Assembly (NCBI RefSeq): GCF_005843925.1
Contig: NZ_VCBC01000017.1
Span: forward strand, 17,046 to 81,045
Length of the DNA: 64,000 nucleotides
Origin: Thalassotalea litorea
GTDB lineage: Bacteria; Pseudomonadota; Gammaproteobacteria; Enterobacterales; Alteromonadaceae
Direction: 5' to 3'
Part shown: one piece after another, positions 28,093 through 37,297 of the stretch
Layout: every line of letters begins with the position of its first letter
Position numbering within the stretch: the stretch's first letter is position 1
Notes under the pieces: model-generated
What the model was told of the DNA's origin: nothing
Databases searched by the model: none
Seen by the model: only the letters and a program-made list of their open reading frames with translations
Program-made: the position numbers and the translations under genes

Positions 28093-28881
28093 ATGACCCA
28101 ACGTCCGAAATTTTTACTCAGCCTGGTGTCGAGTCTGTTGCTCCTTTCCTTATCCGCTCTTGCAAACCAGACTGCATCGGCTGAAACACAAGAAATCGTC
28201 AGTAAAATCCCCGATTTTGTCGCAAAATACAATATCGTTCACGGTGGAGACATCGTTGGTAAAGCCACCAGAGCCCTAGTCAATCATGATGATGGGTCGG
28301 TGGAATTTAGTTATGAAACCAAAATCAAATGGATGATCTTAAAAGATAAACGCAAAGAAATAACCACCAATAAAATTGAAGATGGCCGAGTGATTCCGCT
28401 TACTTATGAATCGGTTCGTGAAGGCACCGGCAAAGATAAGTACTATCACTGGCAGTTCGATAAAGAAAATTCTCAGGCAACGGATCTAAAAAAAGAAAAA
28501 ACCGTGGATATTGACTGGCCGGAAGGATTGCAAAGCAAACTCAGCTTTCATCTGCAATCCCGCTTTAATCTCATCAATGGCATTGATCGTTATCGCTTCC
28601 CTATCCTTTCCACGTCAGGAAAAGTTCGTGAGTATGCGTTTGAATACGTGGGCGAAGAAGAACTTATGCTGCCCTATGGTTTGGTCGACACAGTAAAATT
28701 ACGTCGCCGCAAGAATGATGAAAAAATTACCTATGCCTGGTTTGCACCAAAGCTTAATTACCTGTTAGTTAAACTCCATCAAATAGAAGGCAGCTATCAA
28801 CAAGTCCAGGCAGAACTCGTCAGCCTGGACCAGACGGAAGAAGAAGCTGACGATGCGATAACGCCAATTGAAGAACCCTAA
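28093..28881 (+). CDS. DUF3108 domain exported protein
   Basis: 262 residues from the ATG at 28093, preceded by AAAGGAGCG; the longer frame lacks a ribosome site and a signal sequence at its start. Signal peptide with cleavage near ALA or ASA at about residues 25-30. The body is beta-rich and fits DUF3108, a periplasmic family frequently found behind purN. The C-terminal tail is acidic (EEEADD). A diverged copy of its last 48 codons lies 280 bp downstream. Function unknown. Confidence 0.83.
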   Translation: MTQRPKFLLSLVSSLLLLSLSALANQTASAETQEIVSKIPDFVAKYNIVHGGDIVGKATRALVNHDDGSVEFSYETKIKWMILKDKRKEITTNKIEDGRVIPLTYESVREGTGKDKYYHWQFDKENSQATDLKKEKTVDIDWPEGLQSKLSFHLQSRFNLINGIDRYRFPILSTSGKVREYAFEYVGEEELMLPYGLVDTVKLRRRKNDEKITYAWFAPKLNYLLVKLHQIEGSYQQVQAELVSLDQTEEEADDAITPIEEP

Positions 28882-28984
28882 CCCCGCCTATGGTGGTCAT
28901 AGGTCAATTACCGAATTAGTATCCGTATCGTTCAATCAATTAAAGGGCATTCTTCAACGACCCAGTCCCCTGACATCTTTGTAA

Positions 28985-29156
28985 GGGGTCAGAGTCAATT
29001 ATTAAAATATAATTTCTATATATTTCAAATAATTAAATCTCATTCCAGCACTACTCTGTCCCCTGAAACAAACTTTAAAGGGACACAGTCATTCACTTTA
29101 CAATCCTAACCCATTGATATTTATCACATTGATATAATGATAATTGACTCTGACCC
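28985..29156. repeat. MITE-like element, copy 1
   Basis: 172-bp element with matching ends (GGGGTCAGAGTCAATTAT at the left, its reverse complement lacking one base at the right). Inside lies a second inverted pair around GACTCTGTCCC and GGGACA. It is nearly identical to 30345-30517. It holds no gene. Its nested inverted structure resembles non-autonomous palindromic elements common in marine gammaproteobacteria. Confidence 0.85.
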
Positions 29157-29164
29157 TGTAGGAT

Positions 29165-29309
29165 CTGGTTTGCGCCCAAGTTGAACTACTTACTGGTGAA
29201 GTTGCATCAAATCGAAGGCAGTTATCAACAAGTACAAGCCGAATTAGTTAGTCTTGAATTGTCACTAGACGAAGCCGACGATGCGATAAAGCCAATTGAA
29301 GAACCCTAA
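29165..29309 (+). pseudogene. Diverged 3' fragment of a DUF3108 gene
   Basis: The frame from TGG at about 29166 reads WFAPKLNYLLVKLHQIEGSY and on to IEEP and stop, matching the last 48 codons of the intact DUF3108 gene. The first 30 codons are identical in protein but differ at 18 synonymous positions; the following acidic tail differs. It has no start and its upstream part is replaced by the MITE-like element. It looks like the remnant of a homologous allele, not a recent duplication. Confidence 0.85.
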
Positions 29310-29516
29310 AAAAATGGGTAAACCATTCTGGCTCAATGCCACACTTAAATACGTATTTTTACTGCGTTCCAGCCTACTGACATAACATTTATGAAACAAT
29401 AAAAATCAGAAATTCATCATCTGTCTGATAAGTCGTCTGAAATTTGCGCATGTCTAATATCATGCTAAAGTTCAAGTGTATTCAACACGTTAGCGCCTAC
29501 CTAAAACAGAGGATAT

Positions 29517-30320
29517 ATGGACATATTGAAAAGGTTTATAGGATACTTGATACATCTGTATGTAAGTTTTTATTTTAGAAATAAAAATGTTTACGTAATA
29601 AGCGGACTTCGGCGTAGCGGCAATCATGCTTTGATCAATTGGCTTGCCAATTCTTTAGAGCGTTCACACGTTACTTTACTAAGCCTCAATTATCAGGTTT
29701 GTCAAACCCAGTCTGGAAAGACCATCTTAATAAATGAAGTGAACTTCTCTGGTTGTTTTTGGTTTTTAAAAAGGATCCGCCAAATTAAGCCTTTATTAAA
29801 GCATGCGGACAACGTGATAATATCTCTGGAAGATTATTTACCAGAGCCCAGAGACAAATATATCCCGGCAACAGCCTGTAAAATAACGGTTAAACGAAAA
29901 TTACTTAACATCATTGCCTCTCGGCTAACCCGTTCGATAAAACAAGCTTCCGTTGGACTCGATAGAGGAGATATGAGAATTGACGAAAGGATAGTCGACT
30001 ATCGATACTGGCAAAATACCGCCAACGGCGACTGGCTTGTTTGGGATTTTGACTTGTGGCTTGCTAGCACGGACTACCGGAAAGAATTTTTAAAAAAACT
30101 GAGGTTGCAAGATGATATCCAACCTCAAATATCGATTCAGGGAGGAGGTTCCTCATTTACTGGAAAAAATACGGCTCCGCAAGCGCATGATTTAAACTCT
30201 CGTTGGAAACACATCAAATGGCCCGACAGAGTGATAAATATGATTCGCAAGGATGCCGACGAATCCCTTTTGACCAATGAAGAGTGGGAATTCATATCTA
30301 CCTACGTATCACCGGAATAA
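29517..30320 (+). CDS. Sulfotransferase-like protein
   Basis: 267 residues. The N-terminal motif ISGLRRSGNHALINWL resembles the P-loop-like 5'-phosphosulfate (PAPS) binding segment of sulfotransferases, and the later GGGSSF near residue 205 fits the 3'-phosphate site. An N-terminal hydrophobic stretch (about 6-22) could be a membrane anchor. GAGG precedes the ATG. The acceptor is unknown; similar genes usually serve surface polysaccharides, but none are adjacent. It lies between two repeat copies and is probably acquired. Confidence 0.6.
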   Translation: MDILKRFIGYLIHLYVSFYFRNKNVYVISGLRRSGNHALINWLANSLERSHVTLLSLNYQVCQTQSGKTILINEVNFSGCFWFLKRIRQIKPLLKHADNVIISLEDYLPEPRDKYIPATACKITVKRKLLNIIASRLTRSIKQASVGLDRGDMRIDERIVDYRYWQNTANGDWLVWDFDLWLASTDYRKEFLKKLRLQDDIQPQISIQGGGSSFTGKNTAPQAHDLNSRWKHIKWPDRVINMIRKDADESLLTNEEWEFISTYVSPE

Positions 30321-30344
30321 ACAATAAACTCACATCTTTGGTAA

Positions 30345-30517
30345 GGGGTCAGAGTCAATTATTAAAATATAATTTCTATATATTTCAAATAATTAAACCT
30401 CATTCCAGCACGACTCTGTCCCCTGAAACAAACTTTAAAGGGACAGAGTCATTCACTTATCAATCCTAACCCATTGATATTTATCACATTGATATAATGA
30501 TAATTGACTCTGACCCC
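30345..30517. repeat. MITE-like element, copy 2
   Basis: 173-bp copy with perfect 18-bp terminal inverted repeats (GGGGTCAGAGTCAATTAT). It differs from copy 1 at only a few positions and has the same orientation. It ends 15 bp from the stop codon of the amidotransferase gene. Confidence 0.88.
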
Positions 30518-30532
30518 ATGACCCCACAAGAT

Positions 30533-31318
30533 TTAGTTGTTGGTGTGCTGTTCTATTACTTCTCCAAGCTTGAACAAGATGGCTTCGCCTTTGGCCATTT
30601 TTTGCCAGGACTCATCATCGGTCAGCGGCTGTGTAGCAATAATCGTCACCACATCGTTTGGCGTTGTTTCTTCTTTGAAATCCACCAACATTTCGGTGTC
30701 GATAAGCTTGGCCGGACCAAATGGAGCACGGCGAGTGATCCAATGTAATTTGGTGTCACAATAACAAAACACGAATTCACCATCGGACAATATGGTATTG
30801 AACACACCATATTGATTTATCGTTTGGCACAAAGCCGTTAGGGTTTTAAATAATTCCTCTGTTTGCGGTTTCTCACGGCCAAATTTATTCATTAATTGTT
30901 CGAGAATAAAGCAGAAAATCTGTTCACTATCACTCTCCCCGACCGCTTCGTGCCAGCTCGTTTCAAGTGCATCTTGGTAATCTTTTAGCTGACCGTTATG
31001 GGCAAAGGTAATATTTCGCCCCCATAATTGACGTACAAAGGGGTGAGTGTTTTCCAATGATACTTTTCCGACATTAGCCTGGCGGATATGACAGATCACC
31101 GCTTCACTCTTAATTGGATATTCTTTTACCAGTCTGGCAACCCGAGACGTTGCACTTGGCAGCGGGTCTCGAAAAGTGCGACAACCTTTACCTTCATAAA
31201 AGGTGATGCCCCAACCATCTTTATGAGGTCCGGTTTTACCACCTCGCTCTATTAAGCCTGAAAAGCTAAACACGATATCCGTTGGGACATTGGCACTCAT
31301 TGCCAATAATTCACACAT
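30533..31318 (-). CDS. yafJ: Class II glutamine amidotransferase (YafJ-like)
   Basis: 261 residues. The N-terminal cysteine after Met removal (MCELLAMSAN) is the Ntn nucleophile. Further amidotransferase signatures are GPHKDGWGITFYEG, ICHIRQAN and NTHPFVRQLWGRNITFAHNG. There is only the glutaminase domain, as in the YafJ family, whose natural acceptor is unclear. In E. coli yafJ lies near fadE (yafH), and here fadE is the divergent neighbour, which supports orthology. Confidence 0.87.
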   Translation of the reverse strand: MCELLAMSANVPTDIVFSFSGLIERGGKTGPHKDGWGITFYEGKGCRTFRDPLPSATSRVARLVKEYPIKSEAVICHIRQANVGKVSLENTHPFVRQLWGRNITFAHNGQLKDYQDALETSWHEAVGESDSEQIFCFILEQLMNKFGREKPQTEELFKTLTALCQTINQYGVFNTILSDGEFVFCYCDTKLHWITRRAPFGPAKLIDTEMLVDFKEETTPNDVVTIIATQPLTDDESWQKMAKGEAILFKLGEVIEQHTNN

Positions 31319-31476
31319 TAGGCACCTGTACTCGTAAAAATCCGGTGAAAATAGACGATAAAATTTAACACTGTAAACAAGGTATTTACACTTTTATCGT
31401 TATATTTGTTTTTATTTTTTCAAAGAAGGCGAAAATAAGCATTGAAAAGCGCCAGTTTTATAATTATCCTTAAGGT

Positions 31477-31493
31477 AAGTGGTCTGACCTCAT
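31477..31493 (+). promoter_or_regulatory. FadR-like operator upstream of fadE
   Basis: AAGTGGTCTGACCTCAT has the GGTCYGACC core of the FadR consensus (AGCTGGTCCGACCTGTT) and agrees at about 12 of 17 positions. It lies 17 bp before the fadE start. Repression by FadR relieved by long-chain acyl-CoA is the known mode for this gene. Confidence 0.55.
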
Positions 31494-31510
31494 ACAAGTA
31501 AGGAGCTATT

Positions 31511-33979
31511 GTGGAGTATTTCATTTGGTGGGCGGCATTTGCTGCTATCACTACCTACCTGGCTTATACCCGTGCATCGCTAGGGATGTTTACACTGGGT
31601 TACGCAGTTCTGTTATTATTAGGCAGTATTTTCGATATCACCGGCTTAGTTAGCTGGGTGATTTTTGCTGCAATCGCTATTCCTCTGAATGTTTCCAGCA
31701 TTCGCAAACAACTTATCAGTGGTAAAATACTGAAAATATTCCGCAAGATTATGCCGGAAATGTCATCGACTGAACGTGAAGCGATCAACGCCGGTACGAC
31801 CTGGTTTGAAGCAGATTTGTTTAAAGGTGATCCGGATTGGCAGAAAATGCACAATTATCCGCAGCCTCGTTTGAGTGCGGAAGAGCAAGCCTTTCTTGAC
31901 GGTCCTGTCGAAGAAGTTTGTCGCATGTGTGATGATTGGGAAACCACCCATGAACTGACCGATTTAACGCCAGAAGTCTGGCAATATCTCAAAGATCATA
32001 AATTCTTCGCGATGATCATCAAAAAGCAATACGGTGGTCTTGAATTCAGTGCCTATGCACAATCTCGCGTATTGCAAAAACTTTCCAGTGTATCCGCCGT
32101 ACTTTCCAGTACTGTCGGAGTACCAAACTCTTTAGGCCCTGGTGAATTACTACAACACTATGGCACCAAAGAGCAACAAGACTACTACCTACCACGTCTT
32201 GTTCACGGAGAAGAGATCCCATGTTTCGCCCTGACTTCTCCGGAAGCAGGTTCTGATGCCGGTGCGATCCCAGATTACGGGATTGTTTGTAAAGGCGAGT
32301 TCGAAGGTAAAGAGGTGCTGGGCATGCGCCTCACCTGGAACAAGCGTTACATAACACTGGCACCAGTTGCGACCATCTTAGGTTTGGCATTTAAACTGCG
32401 CGATCCTGATGGCTTAATTGGTGATACCGAAGATTTAGGCATTACCTGTGCTTTGATCCCAACCGATATCGAAGGTGTTGTTACCGGCCGTCGTCATTTC
32501 CCTTTAAACGTGACATTCCAGAATGGTCCAACCCAAGGTAAAGACGTATTTGTGCCATTAGATTTCATTATCGGTGGTCAGGACATGGCAGGCCAAGGCT
32601 GGCGCATGCTGGTTGAGTGTTTGTCTGTCGGACGAGCAATCACCTTACCTTCAAATTCTGCTGGTGGTATAAAAACAGCAGCATTGGCGACCGGTGCGTA
32701 TGCGCACATTCGTCGTCAATTTAAATTGCCTATTGGTAAAATGGAAGGGATTGAAGAAGCCATGGGCCGTATCGGGGGGAATGCTTACTTGATGGACGCT
32801 GTGACAACAATGTCCACCGGTGCAATCGATCTGGGCGAGAAGCCGTCGGTTATTTCGGCAATATGTAAATATCACTTAACCGAAAAAATGCGCGACAGCA
32901 TCAACGACGCGATGGATATCCACGGTGGTAAAGGTGTCTGTTTAGGGCCCAATAACTATCTTGGTCGTGGTTATCAAGGTGCTCCGATTGCGATCACCGT
33001 TGAAGGTGCGAACATCCTGACCCGTAACATGATTATTTATGGCCAGGGCGCAATCCGTTGTCATCCTTATGTATTGGCAGAAATGGAAGCTGCGGCAAAC
33101 CCGGATTTCAACACGGCACTTGATGATTTTGATGCGGCATTGTTTGGTCATGTTGGATTTACGATTTCGAACATGGTCCGTTCGCTTTGGTTCTCATTGT
33201 CCGGAGCACGTTTGAAGAGTGCGCCCTACAACGATAAAACCAAACGTTATTATCAGCTACTAACGCGTTTTAGCTCAAATATGGCATTTTTGTCTGACTT
33301 TTCCATGGCAGCACTCGGTGGTGATTTGAAGCGCCGTGAGCGCATCTCAGCGCGCCTTGGCGACATATTAAGTTATATGTACTTAGCATCTGCAACGTTG
33401 AAGCGTTTTAACGATGAAGGTCGTCAGAAAGAAGATGAAGCGCTAATGATGTGGGCGGTGGAAGACAGTTTATTTAAAATCCAACAAGCGATTGATGAGT
33501 TAATCAGTAACTTCCCAAATCGTGTTGTTGCCGGACTATTCCGCGCAGTTGTATTACCATTTGGCTGTCACTTAACCAAACCTTCAGACAAACTTGACCA
33601 CAAAATTGCGAGAATTTTGCAAACGCCTGGTGCCGCCCGTGACCGTCTAGGTGCTGGCCAGTATCTGAACAAAGAAGATGGCAACATCTTAGGAAAACTT
33701 GAATTGACGTTAGATAACGTCATCAAAAGTGAAGCTATCCTGGCGAAAATTTCCAAACAAGCCGGTAAGCGCGTGCCACTGATTAACCTCGATAAGTTAG
33801 CAGATGAAGCGCTTGAGAACGGTTGGATTGATGAAACGGAAGCCCAGCAACTTCGTATTACCGAAGAAGGTCGTCTGCAAACCATCAATGTCGATGATTT
33901 TGACCCCATTGATTTGGTCGTTGACAAAGAGCGTCACCTAAAAATTAAAGAAAAGAACAAAGCAGTCAAAGCTGCATAA
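31511..33979 (+). CDS. fadE: Acyl-CoA dehydrogenase FadE
   Basis: 822 residues (E. coli FadE 814). GTG start with AAGGAG upstream. Two or three N-terminal membrane helices (1-60) are followed by an acyl-CoA dehydrogenase core with ALTSPEAGSDAG and HGGKGVCLGPNNYLGRGYQG, and the long C-terminal extension typical of FadE. It performs the first, FAD-dependent step of fatty-acid beta-oxidation at the inner membrane. Transcribed alone behind a FadR-like site and ended by a strong terminator. Confidence 0.95.
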   Translation: MEYFIWWAAFAAITTYLAYTRASLGMFTLGYAVLLLLGSIFDITGLVSWVIFAAIAIPLNVSSIRKQLISGKILKIFRKIMPEMSSTEREAINAGTTWFEADLFKGDPDWQKMHNYPQPRLSAEEQAFLDGPVEEVCRMCDDWETTHELTDLTPEVWQYLKDHKFFAMIIKKQYGGLEFSAYAQSRVLQKLSSVSAVLSSTVGVPNSLGPGELLQHYGTKEQQDYYLPRLVHGEEIPCFALTSPEAGSDAGAIPDYGIVCKGEFEGKEVLGMRLTWNKRYITLAPVATILGLAFKLRDPDGLIGDTEDLGITCALIPTDIEGVVTGRRHFPLNVTFQNGPTQGKDVFVPLDFIIGGQDMAGQGWRMLVECLSVGRAITLPSNSAGGIKTAALATGAYAHIRRQFKLPIGKMEGIEEAMGRIGGNAYLMDAVTTMSTGAIDLGEKPSVISAICKYHLTEKMRDSINDAMDIHGGKGVCLGPNNYLGRGYQGAPIAITVEGANILTRNMIIYGQGAIRCHPYVLAEMEAAANPDFNTALDDFDAALFGHVGFTISNMVRSLWFSLSGARLKSAPYNDKTKRYYQLLTRFSSNMAFLSDFSMAALGGDLKRRERISARLGDILSYMYLASATLKRFNDEGRQKEDEALMMWAVEDSLFKIQQAIDELISNFPNRVVAGLFRAVVLPFGCHLTKPSDKLDHKIARILQTPGAARDRLGAGQYLNKEDGNILGKLELTLDNVIKSEAILAKISKQAGKRVPLINLDKLADEALENGWIDETEAQQLRITEEGRLQTINVDDFDPIDLVVDKERHLKIKEKNKAVKAA

Positions 33980-34001
33980 TCTTTTACGCTGAGGCTAAAT
34001 C

Positions 34002-34031
34002 AAAAAAAGGCGCATAATGCGCCTTTTTTTT
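34002..34031 (+). terminator. Rho-independent terminator after fadE
   Basis: Stem AAAAAGGCGCAT/ATGCGCCTTTTT with flanking A- and T-runs; strong in both directions. Confidence 0.9.
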
Positions 34032-34124
34032 CGTCGGTTCGAACTAAGTCTTTAATACTTTATTAATGAAATTTAATTAGTTAGTATCGATTTCATAATT
34101 TATAAATACAAAATAAATATCATT

Positions 34125-34505
34125 ATGGTCAATCACATCATTAAAATTTCGCTATTGATATTACTGTTAAGTGGCTGTACCAATATCCGATTTACAACCA
34201 ACACGATAGATTGGTTAGAATCTGGCTTTGAAGCCCAGGAAGTAGAAACATACAGTTTCGCGGAAATAATGACCTACAATGCCACGTATCTAGGTTCGGT
34301 AAGCGAAGAATATTGCCATACAAAAAAGCTTAACCCCGCACCAACATTCACTCCTTTGGTTAAAGAGCTGAAAATTGAAACGCAAAAACTTGGGGGAAAT
34401 GCAATCGTATTGAACCCTTGTGAAAAAATCAAAGACTACAGCAGTTGTTCGACGCTCTTACGCTGTAATGCCAGCGCTTACAGTATCGATTTTAACGGCG
34501 TTTAA
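34125..34505 (+). CDS. DUF4156/RcsF-like lipoprotein
   Basis: 126 residues. Lipobox LLSGC (Cys18). The mature part contains LGGNAIVLNPCEK and a later CNASAYSID segment with several cysteines, resembling DUF4156 and the C-terminal core of RcsF, an outer-membrane stress sensor. There is no Rcs gene nearby, so a signalling role is speculative. It stands alone between two terminators. Confidence 0.65.
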   Translation: MVNHIIKISLLILLLSGCTNIRFTTNTIDWLESGFEAQEVETYSFAEIMTYNATYLGSVSEEYCHTKKLNPAPTFTPLVKELKIETQKLGGNAIVLNPCEKIKDYSSCSTLLRCNASAYSIDFNGV

Positions 34506-34532
34506 CCGATAACATTGCAGTACAGGTGACTA

Positions 34533-34564
34533 AAAATAAAGACGCGAAACGGCGCCTTTATTTT
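34533..34564. terminator. Bidirectional terminator
   Basis: AAAATAAAG and CGC pair with GCG and CTTTATTTT around a GAAAC loop with one bulge or mismatch, between convergent genes. Confidence 0.75.
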
Positions 34565-34592
34565 CTTGCAAGCAAGGATTAGCCCGCCGCAA

Positions 34593-35036
34593 TTATCCGC
34601 TCACCTGTGTTTCCGCAAATTCTTTGAATTGTTCCATATAGCGATTGGATTGTTTTTTAAACATGCCGGGCATTAACATCATCATCAATTTTACAAAACC
34701 ACTGCATTTAAATTCATTCTTAACAACCCAGCGGGTTTGATTTTCTGATATTGGAATAAATGTGTTATCCACCAGATTCCAGACATTATCCGTTTCATAA
34801 ACACCGCTAAAATGTTCTGGCAATTGCTTCACGGTAATGGTTTCGGTCATCGCAATCTCTTTACTCCCCATGCGGTATAGCAAACGTGATTCCGTGCCCT
34901 CTTCTCCAGGCACACCACTTAAGGTTTCAAAGCTGATGAGATCTGGCTGCCACTTTTTGAGGTTATGCGGATTATCAAAAAGCTCAATCACCCGTTCGAC
35001 AGGTAGGGCGATATCTATTTCTAAGGTGTATTTCAT
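34593..35036 (-). CDS. SRPBCC family protein (lipid/polyketide-cyclase fold)
   Basis: 147 residues with the SRPBCC pattern: N-terminal strand YTLEIDIALPVERVIELFDN, a helix, the antiparallel strands with GMKE-type loops, and a long C-terminal amphipathic helix. Such proteins bind hydrophobic ligands in a cavity. Ligand and role are unknown. Same direction as the methyltransferase gene, about 210 bp apart. Confidence 0.8.
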   Translation of the reverse strand: MKYTLEIDIALPVERVIELFDNPHNLKKWQPDLISFETLSGVPGEEGTESRLLYRMGSKEIAMTETITVKQLPEHFSGVYETDNVWNLVDNTFIPISENQTRWVVKNEFKCSGFVKLMMMLMPGMFKKQSNRYMEQFKEFAETQVSG

Positions 35037-35248
35037 TCCATTAAGCCTTAATCGGTATATGGATTAACTATAATGGAGGCTTGTTAAAGCGCAAGCTGTG
35101 AGGTTCAAAGTAGCGAGATAGGCAGACCACCGTTGTAATGCTTGTTGTAATGTTTGTCTTAATTTTTTGGAAATATAAATACCAGGTGCCAGCAGCTGAT
35201 GCCTTCGTTAATATACTGACTCGGGCTGAATCCCCCACTTTCTTAAAT

Positions 35249-36082
35249 TCATTTAACTTTTTCGGCAATGAGTTCGATCGGCGCCACGAGATTTTGAGAA
35301 ATATTTTCAAGCATATTGTTCATTTTCAATGGTGCTTTATCGCCCATCAATAAATGTAGGCCTAATGGTGGAGGGCCTCCCGCATTTGCAATCCGAGCCT
35401 GAAGTTCTGAAAAAAACTGTAAAGCAAACGCTCGTCGATTGGTTTCTTTAATAACATGAAATCCCGCTGATTGTAGCGCTGAACGGTATTCTGGTAACGA
35501 TGCCACCGAACTACCACCCGGTTCACTTGCCCAGGGAACCGGAAATTTTAAGTCCCCCTTATTGACCCTCATAACATCATAGATACCTAACTTACCGCCG
35601 GGTTTTAATATCCGGAAAAGTTCAGCCGACAATGTTTTTTTATCTGCGATGTTCATGCCCACATGCATTAAATAAACTCTGTCATAACTCTCATTTTCGT
35701 CACTCAATGCCAGTGCATTTTCAACCTTAAGCTGAACCTTGTTTGTTAGCCCTACCCACGCACAAAGTGTGTTGCCGGTGTCAACGAACTCCTGAGTCAA
35801 ATCGATACCTGTGACCTGACATCCGTATTGCTGAGCGACAAAACGACTGCTTCCTCCTAATCCACAACCAACATCAAGTACCTTATGAGTTGGGTCAATA
35901 TTGAGCTGGCTCAGAAACGCCTGTGTCGCCATCCGACCGCCGATATGAAATTCATCTACCGGGGCCAAATCATCGACCGAGACATCACTGACGGATTTTC
36001 CGAGTTTTTCGACACCAGACTGAATCGTTTCAATCAAGCTCCCATGCGTGTAGTGTTGAGTGACAATATTATGACTAGGCAT
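35249..36082 (-). CDS. Class I SAM-dependent methyltransferase
   Basis: 277 residues. SAM motif I is VLDVGCGLGGSSRF (about 70-83), then GIDLTQEFVDTGN and the acidic/aromatic LMHVGMNI segment. The sequence resembles sarcosine/dimethylglycine and phosphoethanolamine-type small-molecule methyltransferases. GGAGGG lies 8 nt before the ATG. No neighbour suggests a substrate. Confidence 0.82.
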   Translation of the reverse strand: MPSHNIVTQHYTHGSLIETIQSGVEKLGKSVSDVSVDDLAPVDEFHIGGRMATQAFLSQLNIDPTHKVLDVGCGLGGSSRFVAQQYGCQVTGIDLTQEFVDTGNTLCAWVGLTNKVQLKVENALALSDENESYDRVYLMHVGMNIADKKTLSAELFRILKPGGKLGIYDVMRVNKGDLKFPVPWASEPGGSSVASLPEYRSALQSAGFHVIKETNRRAFALQFFSELQARIANAGGPPPLGLHLLMGDKAPLKMNNMLENISQNLVAPIELIAEKVK

Positions 36083-36215
36083 CTAAATTCCCTCCTGCGG
36101 ATAGTTTAGATTAACCTGGATAAGCGGGCAAAAATAGCCGATTTAAACTGTCAATCGAAAGGCGTTTTGCTTTAGTATAATGTTTCACTGATTGGTACAG
36201 AAATAAGGGCGTTCA

Positions 36216-37214
36216 ATGAACAAAATAGAACGAAAAAAAGTGACGTTAATGAATGGTGCCACACCATTTGAGCCATTAGCAAACCTGACTAACCGGCTAG
36301 GCAGCGCACAATTATTTATCAAGCGAGATGATTGTACCGGGCTTGCCACCGGCGGCAATAAAACCCGCAAGCTTGAATACCTCATTGCTGATGCCCTACA
36401 GCAAAAAGCGACAGTATTAGTCACCATTGGCGGCATTCAATCTAATCACGCTCGGCAAACCGCGGCTGCAGCCAATAAATACCAATTAAAATGTGCGCTG
36501 GTACTTGAAAAGGTCGCGGGAACTGGCGGTGAAGATTATCTGCAAAGTGGCAACCTATTGTTGGACAACATTCTCGGGGCTGACACGTTTATCGTCCCAG
36601 ATAACGAGGACTGCCTGAACCATGCAATGTCTCTTGTTGAACAACTCAAAGCGCAAGGTGAAGTGCCCTATTTTATCGCAATGGGCGGCTCCGATCCTGT
36701 GGGTGCATGCGGTTATGTAGAATGTGCATTTGAGCTTATCGAACAATGCCAACAACAACAGCTGTCTCTTGATGCACTTTTTCTGGCAACCGGCAGTGCC
36801 GGAACACAAGCCGGATTAATCGCCGGCATGGAGCTTTTAGATGCTGATACGCGGGTTATTGGCGTATGCGTGAGTAAGCCTGAGGCTGCGCAACGAGAAT
36901 TAATCATCAATTTGTTGGAACCCATGAGCGAAGCTTTAGGTTTTAATTTACAATCCGCGATAAAACGCATTGAAATTAAAGATCAGTATTATGGTAAGGG
37001 TTACGGGATCCCGACGGATTCAATGGTTGAAGCGGTAAAAACTCTGGCGAGGCAGGAGGCAATTTTGCTCGACCCGGTTTATACAGGAAAAGCCATGGCC
37101 GGTATGTTGGATATGCTGAAAAAGGGCGAATTTAACGCTGACCAAAACGTCACATTTTTACATACTGGCGGCAGTGTTGGCTTATTTGCTTATAAAGATT
37201 TGTTTAAGGAATAA
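36216..37214 (+). CDS. D-cysteine desulfhydrase family protein (PLP-dependent)
   Basis: 332 residues of fold-type II PLP enzymes. The cofactor lysine is Lys49 in GGNKTRKLEYL; IGGIQSNHARQTAAAA and ATGSAGTQAGL are conserved phosphate- and substrate-binding segments. The family includes D-cysteine desulfhydrase, ACC deaminase and L-cysteate sulfo-lyase; the sequence alone does not decide. Single gene, divergent from the methyltransferase. Confidence 0.87.
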   Translation: MNKIERKKVTLMNGATPFEPLANLTNRLGSAQLFIKRDDCTGLATGGNKTRKLEYLIADALQQKATVLVTIGGIQSNHARQTAAAANKYQLKCALVLEKVAGTGGEDYLQSGNLLLDNILGADTFIVPDNEDCLNHAMSLVEQLKAQGEVPYFIAMGGSDPVGACGYVECAFELIEQCQQQQLSLDALFLATGSAGTQAGLIAGMELLDADTRVIGVCVSKPEAAQRELIINLLEPMSEALGFNLQSAIKRIEIKDQYYGKGYGIPTDSMVEAVKTLARQEAILLDPVYTGKAMAGMLDMLKKGEFNADQNVTFLHTGGSVGLFAYKDLFKE

Positions 37215-37297
37215 TTGCAAATTATTGGCGGACGAAAAGTCATTCCTTGAAACTGCGCAAGAATCGACTCAAGACATTTAGATGATAACCACCAAAA

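Noticed and set aside
35068..35353. Frames on both strands in the gap between the SRPBCC and methyltransferase genes
   Set aside because: No ribosome site or recognisable domain, and partly overlap the methyltransferase gene.
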